DNA of 15,696 bases from Hyphomicrobiales bacterium (GTDB lineage Bacteria > Pseudomonadota > Alphaproteobacteria > Rhizobiales > Aestuariivirgaceae): NCBI GenBank assembly GCA_023266715.1, contig JAHFPK010000035.1:1-15696 (forward strand). Direction: 5' to 3'. The position numbers and the translations under genes were made by a program. A model generated the notes under the pieces. That model was not told the DNA's origin. It searched no databases and worked only from the letters and a program-made list of their open reading frames with translations. Shown in pieces: positions 5,774-13,679 of this stretch (within the stretch, counting starts at the first letter, position 1; the number at the start of each line of letters is the position of its first letter).

Positions 5774-7552
5774 TCCTTCCATCGTCTCCAGCTCATCAAT
5801 CATGCCGGAAATCACCGACAGGCCTTTCTGCCAGAAACTGGAATCGGTCGCATCAAGGCCGAAGGGTTTCAACAATTCGGAGTGGTGCTTGCTGCCACCT
5901 GCTTTCAGCATGGTAAAATACTTCTCCTGGAAACCGCCCGCGCTTTCCTGGTAGCGCGCATAAAGCGAGTTGACCAGGCAATCACCAAAGGCATAGGCAT
6001 AGACGTAGAAGGGCGAATGAATGAAATGCGGGATGTAGGTCCAGAAGGTTTCATATCCCGGCCCCACTTCAATTGAATCGCCCAGGCTTTCCGCCTGAAT
6101 CGCAAGCCAGATAGCGTTTATTCTATCGGGAGTTAACTCGCCCTCTTTACGTGCCGTGTGAACTTTGCGCTCAAATGTGTAGAATGCAATTTGGCGCACC
6201 ACCGTATTGATCATGTCTTCGACTTTCGAAGCCAAAAGAATCTTGCGCTTCTTCTTATCCGTGGTTTGGCGCAGCAGTGCCTGGAAGGTGAGCATTTCGC
6301 CAAACACGCTGGCTGTTTCAGCGAGCGTCAAAGGCGTTGACGCCATCAGCGCGCCTTGCTTTGCAGCCAGCACCTGATGCACACCGTGCCCCAACTCGTG
6401 AGCCAAGGTCATCACATCGCGCGTCTTGCCCAAGTAATTCAGCAACACGTAAGGGTGAGCCGAGGGAACCGTGGGATGGGCAAAGGCGCCCGGCGCCTTC
6501 CCTGGCCGGACCGGAGCATCGATCCATTTCTTGTCAAAGAAGGTCTTGGCGATGGCTGCCATCTCAAGTGAAAATTCACCATAAGCCGAAAGCACCATCT
6601 TCTCCGCCTCTGCCCAAGGCACTTCGCGCGTATCTTCGGCGGGAAGTGGCGCATTGCGGTCCCAATGCATGAGCTTCTCCTTGCCCAGCCACTTCGCTTT
6701 CATCTTGTAATAGCGATGCGACAGCTTGGGATACGCCGCGCGGACTGCTGCCACGAGCGCATCAACGACTTCAGGCTCGACCCGGTTTGAAAGATGGCGC
6801 GCCGCCGCAATATCCTTGAAACCCCTCCAGCGGTCAGAAATATCCTTGTCCTTCGCCAGGGTGTTGGTGATCAATGTAAAGAGCCGCAGGTTTTCCTTGA
6901 AGGTTTTGGCCATGGCATCAGCACCCGCCTTGCGCTTGGCTTCATCCGGACTTTGCAAAAGATTAAGCGTAGGCTCAATGGCAAGCAATTCATTCCCGAT
7001 CTCAAAGCGCAGATCCGCCATGGTTTCATCAAACAGGCGGTTGAACGCGCCAAAGCCTGTCTGAGATTTTTCGAGGAACAGTTCCTCCAGCTTGTCTTCA
7101 AGCTGATAGGGTTTCTCTTTCCGCAAGTTTTCAATCCACGGACGATAGTAGTTGAGCGCCGGAACCTGCATGGCCTTTTCAAGGGCCGCATCGTTAATGC
7201 GATTTAGCTCAAGTTCAAAAAACAGAAGCTGGGTTGAAATATCAGTGAGCTTGGCGTTCACGTCACCATAGAACTTGCCCCGCGCCGCATCCGTCGTATC
7301 CCCCACATAATAAAGCTGGGCATAGGACCCCACGCGGCCCAGCAGATCGGAAATGGCCTCGTAAGCCTTGACCGCGTCGGCCAGTTCCGCACCCGAAAGC
7401 CCTGCCAGTTTCCCCTTGTATTTTTCCGCAAATATTTTGGTTTCCGCTTCACCCTTTTGCAGATCCGCTTTGAAGGCCGCCGTATCAGGCGCAGCATAGA
7501 GGTCAGCCAAGTTCCATTCAGGCAAATTTCCAAGAGCAGCTGAAGCAGGCAT
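5768..7552 (-). CDS. pepF: M3-family oligoendopeptidase F (zinc metallopeptidase)
   Basis: This 594-residue cytoplasmic zinc peptidase of family M3 (PepF group) is predicted to cleave short peptides internally. The active-site motif HELGHGVHQ is at 385-393, giving His385, His389 and catalytic Glu386. The third zinc ligand is Glu412 in LTLAETASVFGEML (408-421), in the spacing usual for the family. The helical N-terminal oligopeptidase domain covers roughly 1-200 (YAQLYYVGDTTDAARGKFYG at 77-96). The ending (ISGMIDELETMEGE) is also typical. The ATG at 7550-7552 is preceded by AAGGA about 7 bases upstream. It is divergent from the response regulator and convergent with bdhA, so it appears to be transcribed alone. 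Confidence 0.94.
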   Translation of the reverse strand: MPASAALGNLPEWNLADLYAAPDTAAFKADLQKGEAETKIFAEKYKGKLAGLSGAELADAVKAYEAISDLLGRVGSYAQLYYVGDTTDAARGKFYGDVNAKLTDISTQLLFFELELNRINDAALEKAMQVPALNYYRPWIENLRKEKPYQLEDKLEELFLEKSQTGFGAFNRLFDETMADLRFEIGNELLAIEPTLNLLQSPDEAKRKAGADAMAKTFKENLRLFTLITNTLAKDKDISDRWRGFKDIAAARHLSNRVEPEVVDALVAAVRAAYPKLSHRYYKMKAKWLGKEKLMHWDRNAPLPAEDTREVPWAEAEKMVLSAYGEFSLEMAAIAKTFFDKKWIDAPVRPGKAPGAFAHPTVPSAHPYVLLNYLGKTRDVMTLAHELGHGVHQVLAAKQGALMASTPLTLAETASVFGEMLTFQALLRQTTDKKKRKILLASKVEDMINTVVRQIAFYTFERKVHTARKEGELTPDRINAIWLAIQAESLGDSIEVGPGYETFWTYIPHFIHSPFYVYAYAFGDCLVNSLYARYQESAGGFQEKYFTMLKAGGSKHHSELLKPFGLDATDSSFWQKGLSVISGMIDELETMEGE

Positions 7553-7772
7553 GTCAATTCCTTGTTAATGATTCAAAGCCCATATGGCCCAAGTTCACAA
7601 TTTCGGCAACAGGCTGAATTTGTCCCCAAATAATCTATCTCATTAACAGGGCCTTTACCCTTCACTGCGAAAGTGAGGAGAACAGGGGAAAGCAAAGCAA
7701 ACAAGGACAGGGGAACTTTTGTTGCTGGCCGCGCCTGAAACTGGCCCTAAGAAGATGAGTTGATTAAACAGC
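7553..7772. promoter_or_regulatory. Divergent intergenic region between pepF and the sigma-54 regulator, with hairpin and direct repeats
   Basis: This 220-base region must hold promoters for both flanking genes. It contains a 7-base-pair hairpin (7660-7678, CTTCACT, loop GCGAA, AGTGAGG, one G-T pair) and two direct copies of ACAGGGGAA (7682-7690 and 7707-7715) spaced 25 bases apart. A weak sigma-70-like pair on the plus strand is TTGTCC (7620-7625) and TTAACA (7643-7648). No sigma-54 (-24/-12) promoter was found. The regulator start has no strong Shine-Dalgarno sequence. Confidence 0.3.
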
Positions 7773-9278
7773 ATGGCTTCACGCATTCTGATTGTCGAAG
7801 ACGACCCAGCCCAACGCCGTATTCTGGAAGAACTGGTCAAGCGCTTTGGCTTTGAGTCGAGCGCCGCAGATGGCGGCATCAAGGGATTGGAAGCCTTGAA
7901 CGGCCTCCAGGGTGGCAATATCGAACTGGTCATCCTTGACCTCATGATGCCGGGCATGGATGGTTTGGAATTTATTGAAAAAATGCAGGGCATTCGCGGC
8001 GATCTTCCCGTCATCGTGCAAACCGCCCAAGGCTCCATCGAAACCGTGATCAAGGCCATGCGCGCCGGTGCCGATGATTTTGTGGTGAAACCGGTTTCCC
8101 CCGAACGCCTAAAAATCTCAATTCAGAATTTGCTGAAAGTCAATGCCCTGACCGAAGAGGTGAAGCGCCTTAACAAGAAAGTGGGCGGCGCCCTCAGTTT
8201 CAATGACCTCATTGCCTCATCGCCCGCCATGGCCAATGTCTTGCGCCTCGGCCGCCGTGGCGCCCAGTCAAATATCCCCATCCTGATTGAAGGTGAATCA
8301 GGTGTCGGCAAGGAAATGATTGCGCGCGCCATCCAGGGCGAAAGCGAGCGCGCTGGCCGGCCGTTTGTGGCGGTAAACTGTGGTGCGATTCCTGAGAACC
8401 TGGTGGAATCCATTCTCTTTGGCCATGAAAAAGGTGCCTTCACCGGTGCCACCAGCAGGCATAGCGGCAAGTTCCAGGAAGCTGACGGCGGCACCCTGTT
8501 TCTCGACGAAGTGGCGGAACTGCCGCTCGACATGCAGGTGAAGCTTTTGCGCGCCATTCAAGAGGGCGAAATTGACCCTGTGGGTTCGCGGAAATCCGTC
8601 AAAGTGAACATCCGCCTGATCTCGGCCACCAATCGCAACATGATTGAAATGGTGAAAGCTGGCCAGTTCCGCGAGGATCTTTACTACCGGTTGAATGTAT
8701 TTCCCATGATGGTGCCTCCGCTGCGTGACCGCAAGGACGATATACCGGCGCTCGTCGAACACTTCATCACCAGGCTTTCCGCCGAAGAAGGCCGCAAGGT
8801 TCGCGGCATTGCACCCAATGCACTTACCATGTTGCAGGTCTACGGCTGGCCAGGCAATGTGCGCCAACTCGAAAACACCATCTTCCGCGCCATCGTATTG
8901 TGCGAAGGCAATCTTCTGGAGATCCAGGATTTCCCCCAAATCGCCTCGCTTGTCGAAGGTTACGAGATAATCGTGCCGCCAGCGCCAGTTTTGGACAAAA
9001 AATCGAACATTCCCACCGGACCCGCCATGACCGGAGGCACCCAATTCATCAGCCGTTCTGCCGGCAATCAGGTGAGCGATGGCATGGCCCTTGGCATTCC
9101 CGCTGTCACCGATGGCGGCCATATTCGCAAACTTGAAGAAGTTGAAGCTGACATGATCCGCCTGGCACTCAATCGCTACCGTGGCCAAATGTCAGAGGTT
9201 GCTCGGAAATTGGGCATTGGACGGTCAACGCTCTATCGAAAAATGAGGGATATGGGCCTCGACGAAGCAACCGGGTGA
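7773..9278 (+). CDS. Sigma-54-dependent response regulator (NtrC-type), no adjacent kinase
   Basis: This 501-residue three-domain regulator is predicted to be activated by phosphorylation and to drive RNA polymerase-sigma-54 open-complex formation. The receiver domain (1-120) has the acidic pair EDD (9-11), phosphoacceptor Asp56 in ILDLMMPGMDG, Thr84 and Lys106. The AAA+ domain has Walker A GESGVGK (174-180), the sigma-54 contact loop GAFTGA (221-226) and Walker B TLFLDE (241-246). RLISATNR (281-288) and FREDLYYRLNVFPM (299-312) follow. A C-terminal Fis-type helix-turn-helix (about 448-495) carries SEVARKLGIGRSTLYRKMRD. A flexible segment of about 55 residues (395-450), rich in Pro and Gly, precedes the DNA-binding domain. 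No histidine kinase gene is in the window, so its signal and targets are unknown. Confidence 0.95.
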   Translation: MASRILIVEDDPAQRRILEELVKRFGFESSAADGGIKGLEALNGLQGGNIELVILDLMMPGMDGLEFIEKMQGIRGDLPVIVQTAQGSIETVIKAMRAGADDFVVKPVSPERLKISIQNLLKVNALTEEVKRLNKKVGGALSFNDLIASSPAMANVLRLGRRGAQSNIPILIEGESGVGKEMIARAIQGESERAGRPFVAVNCGAIPENLVESILFGHEKGAFTGATSRHSGKFQEADGGTLFLDEVAELPLDMQVKLLRAIQEGEIDPVGSRKSVKVNIRLISATNRNMIEMVKAGQFREDLYYRLNVFPMMVPPLRDRKDDIPALVEHFITRLSAEEGRKVRGIAPNALTMLQVYGWPGNVRQLENTIFRAIVLCEGNLLEIQDFPQIASLVEGYEIIVPPAPVLDKKSNIPTGPAMTGGTQFISRSAGNQVSDGMALGIPAVTDGGHIRKLEEVEADMIRLALNRYRGQMSEVARKLGIGRSTLYRKMRDMGLDEATG

Positions 9279-9373
9279 CAGTCAAAACATATTTGCAACC
9301 GGAACACTTCGCATGGTTGAATAGTTGTAATCCCAGGACTAGTTTATCGATCTAGAATCAAATAGGTGCGATT

Positions 9374-11305
9374 TTGATATACAAGCTTCCAGTGAAGCTG
9401 TCTGTTGCGGTGGTTGTTGCGTCCTTTGCCAGCCAAACTGTGCTGGCTGACACAATCGCTGATGGAAAAAAGGACAAAGGCTTCTTAGAGAGCCTTTTTG
9501 GCGCCCCAAAATACCAAAAAAAGCCCCGTAGAACCATCCTTCCCTGGTGGCGAAACGATGGTGGCGTAAACATCATCTATGGCAGCGGCTTTGGAAGATA
9601 CTTCGAAGAGGACTATAGTGACCCGGAGCCAATTCCGGGCAAGGGCATGGGAAACCTCGCCTATGTGGCACCTAAGCAAGTGTCGTTGTCTGATCCCTCG
9701 ATTTCCAAATTATTCGCTAGCGACATCCAGAGCCAAGTCATTCTGACTGAGCTTTCCATTCTCAAGTCTGCAATTCGCGTTCCCCAGGAAGAACGCCAAC
9801 CCATTCTTGATCTCTACAGGAATGCGGGCTTCAAGCCACTTTGGTTGGCCGGCAATGCACCCTCCGAACGCGCCAAGGCCGTGCTGGCTTTCGCTGTCAA
9901 AACTTCTGAAGACGGACTGGAGCCTCTGGCTTACCTTCCCGTAGGGTTGACGTCATTCAAAGACGTCTCGGCGCAACTAGGAACAGATCCGCAAAAACTC
10001 GCGCAATTTGATATCGCCATGACAGCAGCCGCACTCAAATTGGCGCGCGAGATTTCCGGTGGCCAGTTTGAGCCAAGCCGATTGTCCCTTTACAATGATA
10101 TTACGCCTGAGCGCGTCAATCCTGTCCAGGCTCTCAAGGTTTTGGCGTGGACGCCATTCCCTGAGGCCTATCTGAATGATCTCATGCCAAAGCATGCATC
10201 CTACGCGCTGATGAAGGCCGAGCTTGCGAAACTTCGCGCCAGCAAAATAAAACCCGCATACGAGAAAATTGCCGAAGGCAAATCAGTCAAGGCGGGGGGC
10301 ACGGATCCACGCATATCGCTTATTCGTGCTCGCATGCAGGACTTGGGTTTCCTGAGCAATGAAGAACGCACCGTTGCGCCAGAGCTTGCAAATAAATTGG
10401 ACGCCGACCTTTCGGCGGCCCTGAAGAAGTTCCAGAAGTCGGTAAAACTTCGCCAAACCGGTATGCTTGATGCGGCGACCGTAAAGAATCTCAACCGCGA
10501 TACCAGTCAGAGAGATATCCAACGCCTCGTTTACAATATGGAACGTTTGCGCTGGCTGCCCAAGAATCTCGGCAAGCGGTTTGTTTTCGTGAACCAGCCG
10601 GCCTTTGAAGTTCGTGTCATGGACCATGGCAACGAGGTTTGGCGCAGCAATGTGATTGTCGGAAGACCCTTGTCGCAAACCTCGGCATTTCACGACGAGT
10701 TAGAAACCGTGGTATTTAACCCGTCCTGGGGGGTGCCGCAGTCCATCATTGTCAACGAGTATCTGGGAAAACTTCGCCGCAATCCAAGCTATCTTGATCG
10801 CCTGGGATTCAAAGTTATCGCTCCCAATGGCAAGGTCATTCCGTCAAGTGACATTGATTGGTCTGCCTATGGCGACAGACCCCCGTTTGGGGTTCAACAG
10901 CCACCAGGAGATGGAAACGCTTTGGGTGAACTGAAATTTCTGTTCCCCAACAAGCATGACATTTATATGCACGATACTCCGACAAAGAATCTCTTTGCCG
11001 AGTCAACCCGCGCCTTCAGCCACGGCTGTATCCGCGTTCAAAACCCCCGCGAATTTGCGACAATTTTGTTGGGCTGGGACCGCGCCAAGGTTGATGCGGA
11101 AACCGATAGCCACCAGAGCCAGGCCGTAGCACTTAGCCAAAAAGTTCCGGTTCATATTACTTATTTTACAGCCTGGCCTGATTCTTCTGGAAAAATAAAC
11201 TATTTCAACGACATATATGAGCGCGACGAAGCTATGGGAAAAGCCTTGGCGACCCTGGCATCGGCACGCGAGGCGGTTTCAACGCAAAAACTCGTGCAGA
11301 ACTGA
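9374..11305 (+). CDS. YcbB/LdtD-type L,D-transpeptidase (peptidoglycan 3-3 cross-linking), exported
   Basis: This 643-residue predicted periplasmic enzyme would join meso-diaminopimelate residues of neighbouring stems. A signal peptide is visible (hydrophobic run LSVAVVVASFASQTVLA, likely cut before Asp26). A linker of about 85 residues follows, then the YcbB scaffold-type domain (about 125-300, with PILDLYRNAGFKPLWL). A peptidoglycan-binding domain lies at about 311-372 (RISLIRARMQDLGF, then ALKKFQKSVKLRQTGMLDAA). The YkuD catalytic domain runs from about 400 to 580, with IYMHDTP and the active-site motif SHGCIRV (Cys552). The start is TTG with AGGTG about 6 bases upstream. A GTG at 9392 would also give a signal peptide but lacks a good ribosome site. 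The next gene is a DUF882 peptidase, the same partner as in the E. coli ycbB-ycbK neighbourhood. Confidence 0.93.
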   Translation: MIYKLPVKLSVAVVVASFASQTVLADTIADGKKDKGFLESLFGAPKYQKKPRRTILPWWRNDGGVNIIYGSGFGRYFEEDYSDPEPIPGKGMGNLAYVAPKQVSLSDPSISKLFASDIQSQVILTELSILKSAIRVPQEERQPILDLYRNAGFKPLWLAGNAPSERAKAVLAFAVKTSEDGLEPLAYLPVGLTSFKDVSAQLGTDPQKLAQFDIAMTAAALKLAREISGGQFEPSRLSLYNDITPERVNPVQALKVLAWTPFPEAYLNDLMPKHASYALMKAELAKLRASKIKPAYEKIAEGKSVKAGGTDPRISLIRARMQDLGFLSNEERTVAPELANKLDADLSAALKKFQKSVKLRQTGMLDAATVKNLNRDTSQRDIQRLVYNMERLRWLPKNLGKRFVFVNQPAFEVRVMDHGNEVWRSNVIVGRPLSQTSAFHDELETVVFNPSWGVPQSIIVNEYLGKLRRNPSYLDRLGFKVIAPNGKVIPSSDIDWSAYGDRPPFGVQQPPGDGNALGELKFLFPNKHDIYMHDTPTKNLFAESTRAFSHGCIRVQNPREFATILLGWDRAKVDAETDSHQSQAVALSQKVPVHITYFTAWPDSSGKINYFNDIYERDEAMGKALATLASAREAVSTQKLVQN

Positions 11306-11356
11306 GCATTTCCGACAAATAATTATCCCACCTAGTTCCCTTAAGTGCCTGTTAAT

Positions 11357-11362
11357 TATAAT
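11357..11362 (+). promoter_or_regulatory. Candidate -10 box upstream of the DUF882 gene
   Basis: A consensus TATAAT lies in an AT-rich stretch (11350-11380) about 195 bases before the chosen start of the DUF882 gene. No good -35 was found at the right spacing; the bases there read AGTTCC. If real, it would give the gene a long untranslated leader containing the structures at 11425-11501. Confidence 0.3.
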
Positions 11363-11424
11363 AATTCATTCTAATTGTAAGCATTGGACGCCTCAGGGCA
11401 GCCATATTCTTGTCTGAAGTCCTA

Positions 11425-11501
11425 ATTGGGTGTAAGTCGTCACGAGGGCGACAAGCGCTTGGACGGGGAAACTAAGGGGAATCGGGGGTCTTCCACCCGA
11501 T
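11425..11501 (+). promoter_or_regulatory. Potentially structured RNA leader of the DUF882 gene with two competing pairings
   Basis: CACCCGAT (11494-11501) can pair with ATTGGGTG (11425-11432) over 8 positions including one G-T pair. That would close a domain containing a small hairpin at 11436-11452 (GTCGTC, loop ACGAG, GGCGAC). The same CCCGAT can instead pair locally with ATCGGG (11481-11486) in a short hairpin. CAAGCGCTTG (11452-11461) is a perfect palindrome. The two pairings exclude one another, as in attenuators or riboswitches, and the structure abuts a possible GTG start at 11502. No known riboswitch class was recognised. Short helices arise by chance in GC-rich sequence, so this remains a hypothesis. 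Confidence 0.3.
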
Positions 11502-11555
11502 GTGTGTTTGCGTATGGTCGTGGGTTTGCGGGACGTTGGACATCGTCAAACATTG

Positions 11556-12953
11556 ATGAAGCGTGTGAAAAAGCTCTTGGCCTCAGCCGCCATCGTTGCA
11601 GCATTGTCTGTCGCTGCGGGGTGGAGTCTTGGCACACCGACGGTTGCCGGCGGAGAAACCCGCACGGTTTCTTTTTACCATGTTCACACCAAGGAAAGCA
11701 TCACCGTCACCTACATGGTGAAAGGCCGTTACGTCCCCTCAGCCATGAAGAAGATCAATTACCTTATGCGCGATTGGCGCCGCAATGAAGTCATCACAAT
11801 TGATCCCAAAACCATCGACTTGATCTGGGAACTGCACGCTGACTTGGGCTCCCATGCCCCTATTCACATTGTCTGCGGCTATCGCTCGCCAAAAACCAAT
11901 GCCTTCCTGAAGCGCATCGGCCGCAACGTCGCCAAGAAAAGCCAGCACATGGTTGGCAAGGCCATTGATCTTTATTTCCCCGATGTCGCAACCAAGACGA
12001 TCCGCAATAGCGCGCTCGTCCGGAAAATTGGCGGCGTTGGCTATTACCGCAGCTCCGGCGGCCCAACCGGATTTGTTCATCTTGACTCCGGTAGCGTCCG
12101 CCATTGGGGACCTGCAATCGGCAAGACCGAAATGGCGCAAATTTTCCGGGACGGCCGCAAGACCCTTGGCGCAAGACTCAATCGCAAGGATTCCACAGCA
12201 GTTGCATCTTCTGATGACGACGCTGCCGCAGCGGCCCTTGAGGCCACCTATGAAGGTGTTGATGAGGATTTGGCAACGCTGAGCGAAGAGGCCAGCAAGA
12301 CCCCAGTCGCTCCAACTGCCAAGCCCGTTCAGGATATTCCAAAGGAAATCGTTCAAGGTTATCCCATTCCAAAGCCGCGGCCTAAGCCCATTGAAGTTCT
12401 GATGATGGCGGCAGCCAATATGACCATTGAACCTGCCTCGGCACCGCCTCCGACACAACTGGCCCCGTCAAAACCTTCAGTCGTAGCTGACAATGTGGGC
12501 ACCGTTGAAGCTGCCGAAACACTGATTGAGCAACAGACCCTTGCCCAGATGTCAAATGCCTCGGCAAAAGGCAGCTTCGCCGATGCACTCCGCGATGGCA
12601 CCGCTCAAGGCGTCCCCTTGATCAAGCCCCAACTGGCATCGTTCGGTGGCAACGACATCAATTGGTGGCCGGAGCAGCCATTGTTTGATCCTGAGCAGGC
12701 CGTCCGCAAGGATGGCGCGCCGCAGGAATTTACTAGCAATGAAATTTCACTCGTTCCCATCGCGCAGGCGCAACCCGTTTTGAGAACAAGCACACGCTTG
12801 AATGTTCAAGCCAATATGGTTCAGAACCCGGTTGCGGCTTCTGGCAAGAGTGACGCGTTGGTCGTCGAACGCGCTGGCAAGGGCAGCCTTCCCTCAACCC
12901 TTGCCGAACTCTTGCAGGGCCTCGAAAAAGTCGGTCAGCTCGAAACGAATTGA
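11556..12953 (+). CDS. DUF882 (M15-fold, MepK/YcbK-type) exported peptidase with long C-terminal tail
   Basis: This is a predicted zinc-dependent peptidoglycan peptidase. With the start at 11556 (465 residues), MKRVKKLL plus the hydrophobic run ASAAIVAALSVAAGW forms a signal peptide. The catalytic domain spans about 35-190. IVCGYRSPKTNAFLKR carries the family YRS motif, and zinc ligands are His131 and Asp138 in SQHMVGKAIDLYF and His175 in FVHLDSG. The E. coli family member MepK cleaves 3-3 cross-links, which fits the L,D-transpeptidase just upstream. The remaining ~270 residues are rich in Pro, Ala, Gln and Ser, with PIPKPRPKP, and are low in recognisable structure; MepK itself is only about 180 residues. 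GTG at 11502 or ATG at 11514 are alternative starts. None has a strong ribosome site, so 11556 is chosen for its signal peptide. Confidence 0.85.
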   Translation: MKRVKKLLASAAIVAALSVAAGWSLGTPTVAGGETRTVSFYHVHTKESITVTYMVKGRYVPSAMKKINYLMRDWRRNEVITIDPKTIDLIWELHADLGSHAPIHIVCGYRSPKTNAFLKRIGRNVAKKSQHMVGKAIDLYFPDVATKTIRNSALVRKIGGVGYYRSSGGPTGFVHLDSGSVRHWGPAIGKTEMAQIFRDGRKTLGARLNRKDSTAVASSDDDAAAAALEATYEGVDEDLATLSEEASKTPVAPTAKPVQDIPKEIVQGYPIPKPRPKPIEVLMMAAANMTIEPASAPPPTQLAPSKPSVVADNVGTVEAAETLIEQQTLAQMSNASAKGSFADALRDGTAQGVPLIKPQLASFGGNDINWWPEQPLFDPEQAVRKDGAPQEFTSNEISLVPIAQAQPVLRTSTRLNVQANMVQNPVAASGKSDALVVERAGKGSLPSTLAELLQGLEKVGQLETN

Positions 12954-12978
12954 CCTTAAAGTTCTAGCGGAGAAAATT

Positions 12979-12998
12979 GAAGCGGCTTAAGCCGCTTC
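12979..12998. terminator. Perfect 20-base palindrome, likely bidirectional terminator
   Basis: GAAGCGGC-TTAA-GCCGCTTC forms an 8-base-pair stem with a 4-base loop between the convergent DUF882 and gapR genes. On the minus strand it is followed by AATTTTCT and on the plus strand by TTCTTCTGCTT, both moderately T-rich. The gapR TAA (12987-12989) is in the centre of the palindrome. Placement and symmetry support termination of both transcripts. Confidence 0.7.
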
Positions 12999-13256
12999 TT
13001 CTGCTTCTGCGGGCACCATACCCAGCGCCTGCAAATAAAGATCAAGCATCGCTTCTTCTTCTTCGCGCTCATTCGCGTCTTTTTTGCGAAGCGAAATTAC
13101 CTTGCGCAGAACTTTCGTATCAAAGCCATTGCCCTTGGCTTCCGCGTAAACTTCCTTGATATCGGCAGCTATGGTCTTTTTTTCTTCCTCAAGGCGCTCA
13201 ATGCGCTCGACAATGCTTTTCAACTGTCCCTGGGCGAAACTGGATTTGTTATTCAC
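12987..13256 (-). CDS. gapR: GapR nucleoid-associated protein (DUF2312 / UPF0335 family)
   Basis: This 89-residue DNA-binding protein belongs to the family of Caulobacter GapR, which binds AT-rich, overtwisted DNA ahead of replication and transcription machinery and supports topoisomerase action. The core SIVERIERLEEEKKTIAADI (14-33), continuing KEVYAEAKGNGFDTKVLRKV (34-53) and ISLRKKDANEREEEE, is diagnostic and mostly helical, with a charged coiled coil. The frame is open far upstream into the DUF1244 gene. GTG at 13256 is chosen because GGAGG lies 8 bases upstream and it gives the usual family length. It starts 19 bases after the DUF1244 stop, so the two form an operon. Its stop lies inside the terminator palindrome. 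Confidence 0.93.
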   Translation of the reverse strand: MNNKSSFAQGQLKSIVERIERLEEEKKTIAADIKEVYAEAKGNGFDTKVLRKVISLRKKDANEREEEEAMLDLYLQALGMVPAEAEEAA

Positions 13257-13275
13257 GTCGCGTGCCTCCAAAAAA

Positions 13276-13575
13276 CTAATGCTTTTCACTTTTGTTAAAA
13301 CCAGCCTTCTGCGTCTTATTAGCAGGATGCTGGAAACGCGCCTTCCATTCCTCTTGCGGCATGCCATAAACCATGGTCCTGGCTTCTTCCCGGGCAACCT
13401 CAAGATCCCGTTCCCTGGCCGCATCCTCAAACCAATTTGACAGGCAGTTCCGGCAAAAGCCTGCAAGGTTCATCATATCAATGTTTTGCACGTCGCTACG
13501 CTTGCGTAAATGTTCCAAAAGCCTGCGAAAGACCGCGGCTTCCAGCTCCGTTTGTGTCTTTTCATCGTGTTTCAT
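13276..13575 (-). CDS. DUF1244 family protein
   Basis: This 99-residue conserved protein of unknown function is widespread in alpha- and gammaproteobacteria. Diagnostic stretches are ELEAAVFRRLLEHLRKRSDV (10-29), QNIDMMNLAGFCRNCLSNWF (30-49) and MVYGMPQEEWKARFQ (68-82). The pair Cys41 and Cys44 (CRNC) could bind metal or be redox-active, but a CxxC pair alone does not show this. No signal peptide or membrane segment is seen. The ATG at 13573-13575 is preferred over an upstream TTG at 13611 because it gives the usual N-terminus and has GGGACA upstream. It is followed by gapR 19 bases later and is divergent from DUF1036-pyk. Confidence 0.9.
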   Translation of the reverse strand: MKHDEKTQTELEAAVFRRLLEHLRKRSDVQNIDMMNLAGFCRNCLSNWFEDAARERDLEVAREEARTMVYGMPQEEWKARFQHPANKTQKAGFNKSEKH

Positions 13576-13649
13576 GTTTGTCCCGAACGCCCTTCTTAGC
13601 GGCTTGTCCAAACCTTACCAGTAGGGTCGACATCTCATCCACACCTGAT

Positions 13650-13679
13650 TTGGAAAACGCCAGAAGTTCATGCTATAGG
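13650..13679 (+). promoter_or_regulatory. Candidate promoter of the DUF1036-pyk operon
   Basis: TTGGAA (13650-13655) and TATAGG (13674-13679) are separated by 18 bases, a reasonable sigma-70-type pair about 64 bases before the DUF1036 start. Three TGCCAA direct repeats follow at 13681, 13697 and 13709. They could bind a regulator or be chance. Confidence 0.4.

Noticed and set aside
7553..7772. Sigma-54 promoter for the regulator or pepF
   Set aside because: No TGGC-N8-TTGC-like pair with correct spacing was found on either strand.
8298..9188. Minus-strand open frame of 296 codons opposite the sigma-54 regulator
   Set aside because: It is antisense to fully conserved AAA+ and HTH motifs. The His/Phe-rich translation reflects reverse-complement codon bias, not a gene.
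11739..12458. Minus-strand open frame of 239 codons opposite the DUF882 gene
   Set aside because: It overlaps the conserved catalytic domain of a plausible exported peptidase, and its own product shows no recognisable domain.
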